Shown: positions 42,901 to 51,331, counted from the first letter of the stretch. The stretch is 64,000 nt of DNA from Laspinema sp. D2d (GCF_025370755.1 NZ_JAMXFC010000032.1:1-64000); one strand, 5' to 3'. Translations and numbers: made by a program. Notes: generated from the sequence alone by a model not told the origin.

Positions 42901-44662
42901 CCCTCGCCACTAAAGTGAGCAAGCGATCGCTCACTAAGCCGCGATCGCCCAGTTCCTTGATGCGTCGAAATAACAGGGCTTTTTCTTCCGGCGATCGCTC
43001 GGGTTCGTAAGCATTTGCGGCATACAGTTCCGCCAGTTCCTCAATCCGTCCCGCTTTTGTGAGTAATTCAATGAAGCGCTCATCAAAAACGACCTGGCGA
43101 TCTCCCACCTGTTGCCGTCGCAATACAGCCGCCCGTTCAAATTCTTTTGCCTGTTCATACATTGCGATCGCGCGATCGGTTTCCCCTAACTCTTCATACA
43201 GCAATCCCGCCATAAAAAAATCCCCCCCTTGTTCCAGTAATTGGGCTTTTTTCTGGGGGATACTCTCAGTTGTCTCACAATCCGCCGAATCCAGGGCGGA
43301 TAAGGCTTGCCCGAAGGCTCCGGCTTTTTCAAAGAGCAAAGATGCGCTAAAATAATCTTGGGCTTGCTGCGCTTTGACTGCCGCCTCTTGATAATTTTCT
43401 GCCGCTTCTTCCAACCGACTCCACGCTTTGAGGAGTTCAGTCTCTCTCACTCCTTGAGCCTCAGTTAACTGGATTTCCAACCCAGCGCGAGCCGTTTTGA
43501 GGACTTTCCCCAATAAATGTTGAGTGCGATCGGCTTCGGACTGGACTTGGGAGCCTGCGGAATGCTTCCGCCATGATGTTTCCAAGGCTTTTAAGAGGCG
43601 CACTGCGGGCAAAAATTCGTCCTGATCCAAGTGCGATCGCACGGTTCTTTCCATGCTGTCTCGGACTTGTGCGATCCACTCAGGATTTAAGGTAGGACGG
43701 AGTTGCACTGCCTCGGGTAAGTTCCCGAGTTGGTAATGACAATCACTCGCCCGTTCCAAGTCTCCCGCTTTTTGAAAATGCTCCAACGCCGTTGTATAAT
43801 CCCCTTCGTCCCAAAAACAGGAGGCGACTTTTTGATGTGCTTGGGCGATCGCCTCAGAGGATTGAATCCGTTCAGATAAGCTTAAAACCTGGAGTGCATT
43901 TTCTTTCCCTCCCATCTCCATGCGGTAAGCGATCGCACAACGATAATCTTTCACCGCTTCCGCTAAATTCGCCGCCTCTTCCCAGCGCTCAATCAACCCA
44001 TAAACCGGATGGAGGCGAGGCAGTTCCCTCGGGGTTAATTGCAAGAAAAAGGCTTTCCAGGGTACATTTCCTTGAAAGGAATTAGAAACTAACAAGGGGT
44101 TCAGAATCGCTTCAAGCTCTCCGGAGTCCAAACGCCCTGCTTGCCGACGTTGTACCAACTTCCTCAGTAGTTCATTCTCTTCACCCATTCGGGCGATTTC
44201 CACACAAATAAACTGTTGAATTTCCTGACGAAATGACGCGTCTTGTACTCGTGCCGATAGCCGCCAAGCCGCATTTAATGCCTGCACCGTTACCGGGTCT
44301 CTTGTCAGCAAAAATTTTAGTGATCGCTTGGCGGAAAATGTCCCCGTTGGCAGTAATGTTCCCAGGCGGGGTTCAAATTCATGAATTACTTGAATTAGGT
44401 GAGAGCCATTCCCGCTAGTATAGCGATTCACTCTATCACATTTTGCTGCGCGGTCCAAAACTTGGGCATAGGTTTTCCAAATCTTTTCCCGATCTGAATA
44501 ACTCGGATGTTCCAAAGCTAATAATTGCTCTAAACTTTTGCAACTCCGGCGTAATTGTGACGACGGATTGCCCCCGGCTTTGAGTCTCTCCAACAGATGG
44601 GAAAAAAATCTGAGCAGCTTGTTGAAAAATGGCCGCAACGGGTTGGGTGAATTTAATTTCAT
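39947..44662 (-). CDS. TPR-Hsp70-trypsin fusion protein
   Basis: A 1571-residue cytoplasmic-looking protein. Residues 1-600 are helical TPR-like repeats (ALEHFQKAGDLERAS, AIAMYEQAKEFERAA). Residues ~622-1010 are a full Hsp70 ATPase: IGLDLGTSNSVVCLYN with Asp626, LIHEPTAACLAQ, LIADLGAGTFDISII and RILLIGGGAVMPAV. A substrate-binding domain follows (~1020-1180), then helices. The C-terminus (~1370-1571) is a trypsin-like protease with His1403 (ATNRHVVF), Asp1442 (PDDVAIL) and Ser1521 (GGISGSP), an intact triad. No signal peptide is seen. The fusion implies a chaperone that selects a client and presents it to a built-in protease. Confidence 0.93.
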   Translation of the reverse strand: MKLNSPNPLRPFFNKLLRFFSHLLERLKAGGNPSSQLRRSCKSLEQLLALEHPSYSDREKIWKTYAQVLDRAAKCDRVNRYTSGNGSHLIQVIHEFEPRLGTLLPTGTFSAKRSLKFLLTRDPVTVQALNAAWRLSARVQDASFRQEIQQFICVEIARMGEENELLRKLVQRRQAGRLDSGELEAILNPLLVSNSFQGNVPWKAFFLQLTPRELPRLHPVYGLIERWEEAANLAEAVKDYRCAIAYRMEMGGKENALQVLSLSERIQSSEAIAQAHQKVASCFWDEGDYTTALEHFQKAGDLERASDCHYQLGNLPEAVQLRPTLNPEWIAQVRDSMERTVRSHLDQDEFLPAVRLLKALETSWRKHSAGSQVQSEADRTQHLLGKVLKTARAGLEIQLTEAQGVRETELLKAWSRLEEAAENYQEAAVKAQQAQDYFSASLLFEKAGAFGQALSALDSADCETTESIPQKKAQLLEQGGDFFMAGLLYEELGETDRAIAMYEQAKEFERAAVLRRQQVGDRQVVFDERFIELLTKAGRIEELAELYAANAYEPERSPEEKALLFRRIKELGDRGLVSDRLLTLVARELPQIEALDRRKFEQQAPRWVQAATEAVLGDYIDAIGLDLGTSNSVVCLYNKRTAEVEVVEWQGKQQIPSVFAIDQMGRELVGVPIPELLGQSPRAIVTQAKRKMGTETKFKAGGVVYRPEEISARIINCARQLARDRLRQKIVQQVSHLAAQAMGTVPPEEWVIAYLDRYPLAIPISNAVITVPAYFNDAQKQATKTAGMLADMNVLRLIHEPTAACLAQNHRVPHNETLLIADLGAGTFDISIIEVEDKVFEVLEIQGDNSLGSADLDEILYRHFMTKIERETGYEIASDRLAATRLRQACEELKIELSTRKAWTIQLPQFIKGTTLDLKLTRQELEQLAAPWLNQIRKTCQKITHKPHRILLIGGGAVMPAVRQCIREVFGRKPNADLDPLTAVARGAVLQAAILLGALQETVLLDVVPFSLGIKSSVSPTEFKFDVLIPKHTTIPTHKTHNYTTIEDNQTRVKIEVFQGESPIPEENFKIGQFILEGIFPAKAGVPKIEVSFDIDTNCLLKVSALDLGTGNQCSITIADSHLLTPAQQTSLQTRFYEAKTYQEQLGHLQKISAEIMTQFATVDKMELGDLAIRLRERLQFYENYRDRYQLTETDNQMLLELYRDHPELEMKERLAQDRWDTLKRSCQSWIQGYQSLDWKGIQISDRVKLMFQEGSSLLQRIREAVTELTEVVGTYLKWVSAIENLTVNSDGKAEELAQYFLSLHRYAEAIEYFQQIELPLSLNQVELGLEIYARSRQRQDYQALLQAQAQPLKIHSPDFTNLNHSVQIYAASVAWIQVNSPGYTGNGSGFFIGGDRIATNRHVVFNEATGECVLPHTIQVMTQQGMLQVASIQLPHWGPDDVAILHLKPTSVSRTPLRLGFSELVEVGERVLTLGFPAVYEGRFEDNLYCNVGLINRIRPQSICSDRVLEVSIPLQGGISGSPLLNQWGEVIGLLSFILEQKRQGPNGDAYSERSFYAIPVSVLRRLWMT

Positions 44663-44716
44663 CTTAACTAAGCGGGATAAGTTGAGGTTAAGTCCAGATC
44701 AGCCGTCTTGAGGGTG

Positions 44717-44751
44717 ATAAAAAATCCCTTATTCTATAAGAATAAGGGATT
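44717..44751 (-). terminator. strong terminator after the rhomboid gene
   Basis: On the minus strand AATCCCTTATTCT-TAT-AGAATAAGGGATT, a perfect 13-base stem, followed by TTTTAT. It separates the rhomboid gene from the Hsp70-trypsin gene. Confidence 0.9.
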
Positions 44752-44819
44752 GAGTGAGGGGATGGGGAATTAAAGACCGTCACGGGTGAAATAAACAGCC
44801 AGAATAGGGACAGGATGAG

Positions 44820-45596
44820 TTAAACCGACGATCGCCGGTTAGAAAATAACCCCAGTAATGGACCTAGAACTGCCCCGACAATAAATCCGCCTGCGTGCGC
44901 CCAATAGGCAATCCCGCCACTTTCCATGCCGATATTGGTTTGTTGAGAGAGACCCGCTATGCCGTAAAAGGCTTGTTGGATAAACCAAAACCCGAGAAAG
45001 AATACGGCGGGGATGCGAAAGGTTGTGAGAAAAAATCCCAAGGGAACGAGGGTGAGAATTTTCGCTTGGGGATAACGCAGAATGTAAGCACCCATGACTC
45101 CGGCGATCGCACCCGATGCACCTAAAGAGGGAATGGTTGAATCCATTGAAAAAAACCATTGTGCTAAGACGGCGATCGCACCACAGGCTAAATAAAAGAT
45201 GATGTATTTGATATGCCCTAAGCAGTCCTCAACGTTATTTCCAAAAATCCACAGAAATAACATATTACCGCCCAAATGTAACCAGCCTCCATGTAGGAAC
45301 TGGGAACTAAACAAAGTCGCCAACTCAGGAACACTGCTGGGAGTCGGTTCTCCCGCAAAGCTGGCACTCAGTTGTTGGGGAACAACGGCCCAATCTTGCA
45401 AAAATGGATCGAGCTGTCCCTGTTGTTGTAAGGAAATTTCATAGAAAAAGACCAAAATATTAACGGCGATTAACCCATAAGTGACATAAGGGGTAATTTC
45501 CGCCGGTGTTTCATCATGTAAAGGAACCACAGAATTTATCGTGCTTTTTTCAAAAGGTTTGGGACCAAGATAACAAATCTCAGGCCGATCGCCCAA
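44820..45596 (-). CDS. rhomboid-family intramembrane serine protease
   Basis: A 258-residue membrane protease. It has six or seven membrane segments. HGGWLHLGGNMLFLWIFGNN is at residues ~102-121, catalytic Ser161 in LGASGAIAG and catalytic His234 in YWAHAGGF, giving the rhomboid Ser/His dyad. Residues 1-38 are polar, and GTG at Val23 (VVPLHDE) would give the usual family start. It cleaves membrane-spanning substrates. It is on the same strand as and directly before the Hsp70-trypsin gene, but a strong terminator separates the two. Confidence 0.9.
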   Translation of the reverse strand: MGDRPEICYLGPKPFEKSTINSVVPLHDETPAEITPYVTYGLIAVNILVFFYEISLQQQGQLDPFLQDWAVVPQQLSASFAGEPTPSSVPELATLFSSQFLHGGWLHLGGNMLFLWIFGNNVEDCLGHIKYIIFYLACGAIAVLAQWFFSMDSTIPSLGASGAIAGVMGAYILRYPQAKILTLVPLGFFLTTFRIPAVFFLGFWFIQQAFYGIAGLSQQTNIGMESGGIAYWAHAGGFIVGAVLGPLLGLFSNRRSSV

Positions 45597-45619
45597 TAAC
45601 TAGGGGCAGAGATTGCTAC

Positions 45620-45648
45620 AAAAAACCCCTCCGGCTACCAGAGGGGTT
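45620..45648 (-). terminator. terminator of petJ
   Basis: On the minus strand AACCCCTC...GAGGGGTT is followed by TTTTG. It lies about 105 bases after the petJ stop codon and before the rhomboid gene. Confidence 0.85.
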
Positions 45649-45753
45649 CGTCTGAAAGGGTGGAAATAGGCTAGGAATTGCCAATATCCCAAAGCCTGCA
45701 CTTAACAGACTTTCAGGGCGATCGCCTCACCCAATAAGGATGAGTTAAGCACT

Positions 45754-46086
45754 CTACCAGCCTTTTTCAGCTTGTTCGAGAACGTAGGTGGCGACATCTT
45801 CGATTTGATCGTCACTCAGACGACCCCCAAAAGCGGGCATCGCATTCTTGCCATTCTTGACCTGAGTCTTGATTGCATCTAAAGAATTCATGCCATATTG
45901 ATCGAGGGCATCTTTTTTCAGGGTTTTGTTAGCCATGATGACGTTATTGCCACCCATGTGACAAGCAGCACAGTTGGCGCTAAAGATTTTGGAACCATTG
46001 GCGGCATCTCCAGCGAAGGCGGGAGGTACGAAGGCAACAGTCAGGACGGCGATCGCCAGCAAAACGATGGATAATAGTCGCTTCAA
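45754..46086 (-). CDS. petJ: cytochrome c6
   Basis: A 110-residue precursor. The signal peptide ([25 protein letters not shown]) is cleaved before [10 protein letters not shown]. The heme motif is CAACH (residues 39-43), and the axial Met is in NAMPAFGG. The ending [10 protein letters not shown] is typical of cyt c6. It carries electrons from cytochrome b6f to photosystem I or cytochrome oxidase in the thylakoid lumen, replacing plastocyanin when copper is low. Confidence 0.97.
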   Translation of the reverse strand: MKRLLSIVLLAIAVLTVAFVPPAFAGDAANGSKIFSANCAACHMGGNNVIMANKTLKKDALDQYGMNSLDAIKTQVKNGKNAMPAFGGRLSDDQIEDVATYVLEQAEKGW

Positions 46087-46429
46087 AGCAGTTCTCCTCT
46101 ATTTAACTCAGAATTGTCAGTCAAAAAGTATTTTATCCCGGTTCGTTAACATCCAACGCGATATGCCGAAACGATTCGGTGATGTTTTTCGTAAATTCCC
46201 CAACCGAGGCGATCGCCAGACCCCCTAACCCTAGCCCCCATTTCCTTAACAACCCCAATGAGCGCGATCGGGTAAAAACCTTTACAGTAGAGGCAAAGTC
46301 GGCAATTTAGCTCCCCTCCGACATCCTCTTGGAGGGACTCCACCGGGAGGACCTCAACCCCTCAGTATTGGGCATTCGTCCTTTACACTCAAGGGTTATG
46401 GGGAGATTTAACAAAAAGATGTAGCTGTC
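46087..46429. other. divergent intergenic region
   Basis: 343 bases between petJ (minus) and the CBS-GGDEF gene (plus). It must hold both promoters. A CCCTCC...GGAGGG hairpin is at 46314-46336. No gene is seen. Confidence 0.5.
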
Positions 46430-47971
46430 ATGTTTGTGTCTTCTCTTAGACAGGCAATCAATCCCCAACCCATCACCACCACGGCGGATACCACTGTAGA
46501 AGCCGTAATCGCCCTAATGAGTCGGGCCAGAACCAGTGGTGTCCTTATCCTAGACCCTCAGCGAGGAAACGGGACTCAACAGGATCAGTTAATCGGGATT
46601 TTTACAGAACGGGATGTGGTCAGAATGATTGCAGCCTCTCAAGACATTAAAGGGGTGGCGATCGGCGAAGTCATGACCAAAAAAGTCCTCACCCTAACCG
46701 AATCCTTAACCGACGATCAAGATATCGTCACCGTCCTGACCCTATTTCGTCAACATCGCATTCGTCATCTTCCCGTATTTGATGCCAATGGAACCCTCCT
46801 CGGTATCCTCACCCAACAGGGGATCCGTACCGTCCTCAAACCCATTGATTTCATGCGTCTGCGGCGAGTTGATGAAGTGATGACCACTCGGGTGATTCAT
46901 GCCCCAGTCTCCACCACAGTCCTCAATATTGCCAAACTGATGGCAATCTATAACGTGAGTTGCGTTGTGATCGCTCAAGTTCATCACCAGAGTTTAACGC
47001 CCCTCGATTCAACTTGGGGGGTTTGGTCCGCAGATAGCTGTCAAATCAAACCCGTCCGGCCAATGGGGATCATCACCGAACGGGATATGTTACAGTTTTG
47101 CAATCTTGAACTGGACCTAGAGCGGCTCAAAGCCTCCACGGTGATGAGTGCACCGTTATTTCCCATTGCACCGGATGCCTCCTTGTGGGAAGCCCATCAG
47201 CAGATGCAACGGCGGCGGGTTCATCGCTTAGTCGTGGTGGGGAATGAGGGGGAACTCGGGGGAATTATCACCCAAACCAGTTTGTTGCAAGCCTTAGACC
47301 CGATGGAAATGTATGCCGAGATTGAGGTCTTGCAGGAATTATTGCAACAATCGGAATCAGAACGAGAAGCCCTACTCAAGCAACTGATCGCTCGGAATAA
47401 ATTACTGGAATCCCTGGCCCTCACCGATGAATTGACCGGGTTACCTAACCGCAGGGCGATGGAACAGGCCCTACCTCAGATGCTGCCCCATTCTGCGGCT
47501 CAGGAGAAGTCTGTTTATAGTGACTATATCTGCTTGTTTGCGATTGATGTGGATTTTTTTAAACGGGTGAATGATACTTATGGTCATCCCACCGGCGATG
47601 GCGTGCTTAAAGAAATTGCGGGGCGGTTGCAAAGACAGGCCCGAGCGAATAGTTGGTTTTATCGCTATGGGGGGGAGGAGTTTATTTGTCTCACCGTGGG
47701 GATTGGACCGGAAACCGCCTGGGAATATGGGGAAGACTTGCGAGAGGCGATCGCCCAGGAACCGTTCATCACCGCTGAGGGGGTCGAAATTCCCTTGACC
47801 ATTAGCATTGGCGGGGCGATCGCCCCACTGTCGGGGATCACCGCTGAAGGGATCAAAATCGGACAAGACCCCCAGGCGTTATTGGCAGTTGCCGATCGCG
47901 CCTTATATCAAGCCAAACGAGAGGGCCGCAATCGGGTACAGTTCTGTCCCTATTCGGAAATTCACTGCTAA
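46430..47971 (+). CDS. four-CBS-domain diguanylate cyclase
   Basis: A 513-residue cytoplasmic protein. Four CBS domains occupy residues ~2-292 (for example FTERDVVRMIA, TERDMLQFC, VMTKKVLTL), then a coiled coil (~293-330), then a GGDEF domain with DELTGLPNRR, DVDFFKRVNDTYGH and GGEEF at 414-418. The active-site signature is intact, so it should make cyclic di-GMP from two GTP. The inhibitory RxxD site is R405-A-N-S408, with Ser in place of Asp, so product inhibition may be lost. The CBS domains probably bind adenine nucleotides. It ends 36 bases from the convergent psbV2. Confidence 0.93.
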   Translation: MFVSSLRQAINPQPITTTADTTVEAVIALMSRARTSGVLILDPQRGNGTQQDQLIGIFTERDVVRMIAASQDIKGVAIGEVMTKKVLTLTESLTDDQDIVTVLTLFRQHRIRHLPVFDANGTLLGILTQQGIRTVLKPIDFMRLRRVDEVMTTRVIHAPVSTTVLNIAKLMAIYNVSCVVIAQVHHQSLTPLDSTWGVWSADSCQIKPVRPMGIITERDMLQFCNLELDLERLKASTVMSAPLFPIAPDASLWEAHQQMQRRRVHRLVVVGNEGELGGIITQTSLLQALDPMEMYAEIEVLQELLQQSESEREALLKQLIARNKLLESLALTDELTGLPNRRAMEQALPQMLPHSAAQEKSVYSDYICLFAIDVDFFKRVNDTYGHPTGDGVLKEIAGRLQRQARANSWFYRYGGEEFICLTVGIGPETAWEYGEDLREAIAQEPFITAEGVEIPLTISIGGAIAPLSGITAEGIKIGQDPQALLAVADRALYQAKREGRNRVQFCPYSEIHC

Positions 47972-48006
47972 TTCGACTCTAACCCTCTCGATGTCCGGTC
48001 TTGACT

Positions 48007-48507
48007 CTAACCTTTAAACTCTTCGGTTCCCCACCCTGGCGCTTTTTGAGCCGCCCGGAGAATAAAGGCGGCCATATTTTCCACCTGGTCCGTGGGTAGC
48101 CAAGTTTCCGGGACTTCTCGACACCAATAGATATCCTCGCTGCCGTCATAACTCATCGGCGATCGCATATAAGCAACCAACCCTTCGAGATTATTCCGGG
48201 GGGGTGTCGCGCCGCTGAGGTCCTCTAGGGACAGAGATACCGTCGGATAGGGCAAAGTCGCTCCACCCACATGACAGTTCAGGCAATGTTGTTTAAATAA
48301 CTCTTTGCCTTCATGCAAGCCTTCTGGGGAAAATAAGCGGGTGTCTCCCTGCTCATTGATTTCAATGGGCACCGGCTCGGTGACTTGCAAATAGCGGCGT
48401 AAATAGAGGTCAATCGAGTCGGCTTGTGCCGGTAATGTGAAAGTCATAAAACCCAGGCAGGTAAAGACGATCGCCACCACTGAGCGGATTAAAATTTTTG
48501 GCAACAT
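48007..48507 (-). CDS. psbV2: cytochrome c-550-like protein PsbV2
   Basis: A 166-residue precursor from ATG 48507. The signal peptide is MLPKILIRSVVAIVFTCLGF... ending near PAQA. The heme motif is CLNCH, the middle (SLSLEDLSGATPPRNNLEGLVAYM) follows PsbV closely, and the second half diverges (WCREVPETWLPTD). PsbV2 is a paralogue of the photosystem II extrinsic cytochrome c-550 that sits just downstream of psbV, as here. Its exact role is not settled. A longer frame begins upstream but lacks a signal peptide at its start. Confidence 0.85.
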   Translation of the reverse strand: MLPKILIRSVVAIVFTCLGFMTFTLPAQADSIDLYLRRYLQVTEPVPIEINEQGDTRLFSPEGLHEGKELFKQHCLNCHVGGATLPYPTVSLSLEDLSGATPPRNNLEGLVAYMRSPMSYDGSEDIYWCREVPETWLPTDQVENMAAFILRAAQKAPGWGTEEFKG

Positions 48508-48841
48508 TAGCACTTGACTTGGGGTGCAGTTTAATCGCGAATTCTGGCCCTGGATTGCCACCAGTGATGAGTCGGGAATCCAGAGGGGGATAAGCACAGG
48601 AGGGGTTAGAAACTCTCACCCTGACTCCGGTGCCACGGACCACGGTTGGGTTCAAGGGTGAACCTAGAGCGTTTTGGGGTTTGGAGAAGCCCGTTGAGCC
48701 GATCGCCTCTCATAGGGGAGAGGGAGTCCCGATCGCTGACTTCCCCATCCCCAAAACGCCCGGTTGCACTTGAGTTGGTGCCGTTACAATATCCGTGAGG
48801 CCCGGTCGAGTCTGAATGCAGTCTGTAACCGATGGGGAGAT
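48508..48841. other. spacer between psbV and psbV2
   Basis: 334 bases with no gene. C/G-rich pieces (GATCGCCTCTC, GGGGAGAGGGAG near 48705-48725) are seen. psbV2 may be transcribed by readthrough from psbV or from its own promoter in this gap. Confidence 0.5.
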
Positions 48842-49333
48842 TTAGCGGTAGGCTTTACCGCCACCCCATTGTATGCCTTGGATTTTAGGCTGAATGAGGA
48901 TGTGTCCGGCGATCGCGAACAGATCGTCCTCGGTCAGATTTCTCATTTCTGCGAAAATATCCGCACTCTTAATGCTGGGGTGTAATTCGGAAATGTCCGT
49001 CTCCCCGTCATAGCTTGTCGGATTTTTCATGTAATCGATTAACCCTTCAATCGTATCTCGGCGCGGAGTAGCAAAGGCCAAATCTTCTTGGCTCAAACTC
49101 ACGTTGAAGTCAGTTTTGGTCACCCCACCGGCATGGCATTTGGAGCAGGTATCGTTAAATACCCGTTTGCCTCGTTCAACTTGTTGCAGGCTCAAGACGA
49201 CGGTTTGTCCACTCTCGTTTAGTGGTACGGTGCGGATCCCGCGATCGAGTTCCACTGCCGTCGCATTCCCGACAAATATTTGAAAGGTGAAGAATACAGT
49301 GGCTACAGCCAGCCAAATGCATCTTTTCAGCAT
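48842..49333 (-). CDS. psbV: photosystem II cytochrome c-550
   Basis: A 163-residue precursor beginning MLKRCIWLAVATVFFTFQIF with a signal peptide ending at NATA. The mature start VELDRGIRTVPLN is the classic PsbV N-terminus. The heme motif is CSKCH (Cys63, Cys66, His67). The rest (RRDTIEGLIDYMKNPTSYDG, then GHILIQPKIQG) matches cyanobacterial PsbV throughout. It is an extrinsic lumenal subunit stabilising the oxygen-evolving complex. The longer frame from 49378 starts before the signal peptide and is not preferred. Confidence 0.96.
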   Translation of the reverse strand: MLKRCIWLAVATVFFTFQIFVGNATAVELDRGIRTVPLNESGQTVVLSLQQVERGKRVFNDTCSKCHAGGVTKTDFNVSLSQEDLAFATPRRDTIEGLIDYMKNPTSYDGETDISELHPSIKSADIFAEMRNLTEDDLFAIAGHILIQPKIQGIQWGGGKAYR

Positions 49334-49623
49334 GGTTTTCCTCAAAAAAAAGCGGATATGGTATTGAACGCTAAACACAGCTCAGGCTTTGATTAGCTCG
49401 GTTGCTAACAGGTTCGGAACTCTTCCTGTATCCATCGATCGCTTCCAAAATGCCCCATCCGCGCTCGGGTCACGAGTTGACGAGTTAGCGCGTTTGTGCA
49501 TAATTTAGGCTTGATGTCAAGGATATTAGTTCGCGATCGCCCGGTAAAACACCGAACTAGCCCGGGGTCCCGTCATTTGCCGCTAATCTGGGTTCGAGAT
49601 GCGATCGCACGGTTCAAGCTCGC

Positions 49624-49980
49624 TCAGGGACATTCCGATCCAGAATTCTCCTGGGGATCGTCGTGAATCTTACTCAAAATTGCTTTGGCATCCTCCAACG
49701 CCAGACGGGTTTGAGGACTTTTATAGGCAATCGAGAGCTCGTCGCACCACCGCAGGATCTCCTCAATCGGGAGATTATAGTCTTGAGCAATTTCCGAAAT
49801 CGACAATTCGGCGAAACCCATAATTTTTGGCAGACAGGTCAACATTAAGCCATTTTCAATATCATTATCATGCCAGTAAGTGGCACTTTCTAAAAATTGC
49901 ATTTTTGCTTCAAGGATGGAGGATGCACCAATCTCTGGAACACCCCCCACCTCAATGGGAATCTCTCGGGAATTTTTCAA
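49624..49980 (-). CDS. hypothetical protein with a HTH-like segment
   Basis: A 118-residue soluble protein. Residues ~57-80 (AELSISEIAQDYNLPIEEIL) look like a helix-turn-helix, and the region before it (MLTCLPKIMGFAEL) is hydrophobic. The ending is Gly/Ser/Glu-rich and disordered. I do not recognise the family firmly; a small regulator is a fair guess. It is single, divergent from nothing close by, and shows normal cyanobacterial codon use. Confidence 0.6.
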   Translation of the reverse strand: MKNSREIPIEVGGVPEIGASSILEAKMQFLESATYWHDNDIENGLMLTCLPKIMGFAELSISEIAQDYNLPIEEILRWCDELSIAYKSPQTRLALEDAKAILSKIHDDPQENSGSECP

Positions 49981-50195
49981 TTCTTCTTTCCCTCAATCTC
50001 CCTACAATCTCTGACCAATCCCCTACAAATTAGGTATTTCTTACCTTTGACTTTTGCTAAAGTTTATGCTTATCCCGCAAAGTAACACAACAGACTGGAC
50101 TACCAAAGTTTGACGAGAGTCTCAACCCGACAACCCCGGTAAAGTCTTCAAAAAACCCGACAAGATTGATATAGATTTCTTCCAAAATCCTAAAA

Positions 50196-50232
50196 AGCCC
50201 CCCTTAATAAGGGGGGTTGGGGGGATCCATCC
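50196..50232. repeat. dispersed palindromic repeat, copy 6
   Basis: GCCCCCCTTAATAAGGGGGG is followed by TTGGGGGGATCCATCCC. It is a perfect C6-loop-G6 hairpin. It lies just beyond the accD stop codon. Confidence 0.8.
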
Positions 50233-50268
50233 CAATGTTTGTAGGAGGCTTAATGATGTACGCGAGAT

Positions 50269-51192
50269 CTAATCGATCGCCGTGGTACTCAAATGCATCG
50301 CATCCGGTAATGGAATCCGATGAGACAAAGGAGACTGAGGCTGATGCAAACAAATCAACTGAGCCAAAGTCTTCTTAATCTGAGTCCGAGGAACGATCGC
50401 ATCCACAAACCCATGTTGCAGCAGGTCCTCCGCCGACTGAAAATCCTCCGGCAACTTCTCTCGCAGGGTTTGCTCAATCACCCGGCGTCCAGCAAACCCA
50501 ATAGTAGCTTTAGGTTCAGCAATAATAATATCCCCCAACATCGCAAAGGATGCCGTCACGCCCCCAGTAGTGGGATGGGTCAAGATGGGAATATAGAGCA
50601 ACTTGTTCTCTCGATGCCGTTCCAGGGCCCCAGAGATTTTCGCCATTTGCATCAGCGACAACATTCCTTCTTGCATCCGTGCCCCCCCAGAAGCACAGAC
50701 AATAATCAGGGGTAACCGTTCTCGGGTGGCTCGTTCAATCAGGCGGGTGAGTTTTTCCCCCACCACGGACCCCATACTGCCCCCCATAAATTTGAATTCC
50801 ATCACCCCCAGGGCCACGGGTAAACCATCTAGCTTGCCGAGTCCAGTTTTCACCGCATCTAAACAGCCGGTTTTGTCTTGATATTCCCGGAGGCGATCGC
50901 TGTAAGATTTGCGATCGCGGAACTTGAGGGCATCCACCGCTTGCAGATTCTCATCGAGGGGCATCCAAGTCGTGCCATCAATGAGTTGGTTAATCCGTTC
51001 TGATCCATCCACCCTCAGATGATGCCCGCATTCGAGACAAACCATCTGATTCGCTCTGAGGTCCTTGGTGTAGGTCAAAACCCCACATTCAGGACATTTC
51101 GTCCATAGCCCATCGGCTATCTCTCGCTCTTGCCGCTCTTGGCTCATGGGGCCTGACTTGCGGCGATTTGCAAACCAATCAAATAGAGACAT
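50269..51192 (-). CDS. accD: acetyl-CoA carboxylase carboxyltransferase beta subunit
   Basis: A 307-residue protein. The N-terminal zinc ribbon has Cys33, Cys36, Cys52 and Cys55 (CPEC, CLEC). The crotonase-like carboxyltransferase fold follows, with [33 protein letters not shown] and [15 protein letters not shown]. With AccA it transfers carboxyl from biotin to acetyl-CoA, giving malonyl-CoA for fatty acid synthesis. The length matches cyanobacterial AccD. The gene is alone here. Confidence 0.97.
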   Translation of the reverse strand: MSLFDWFANRRKSGPMSQERQEREIADGLWTKCPECGVLTYTKDLRANQMVCLECGHHLRVDGSERINQLIDGTTWMPLDENLQAVDALKFRDRKSYSDRLREYQDKTGCLDAVKTGLGKLDGLPVALGVMEFKFMGGSMGSVVGEKLTRLIERATRERLPLIIVCASGGARMQEGMLSLMQMAKISGALERHRENKLLYIPILTHPTTGGVTASFAMLGDIIIAEPKATIGFAGRRVIEQTLREKLPEDFQSAEDLLQHGFVDAIVPRTQIKKTLAQLICLHQPQSPLSHRIPLPDAMHLSTTAID

Positions 51193-51331
51193 GAAAACGC
51201 TTAATCCCTTCTGTTTGTTACCGATTCAACTTCCCGGCTTTTGATCTAAACAAGCCGATACCGAATCCGATCGCTGGCGATCTTCGGTGCGATCGCTTCC
51301 TCTGCTGACGTTTCTCCACAAGCTCTTTTGT

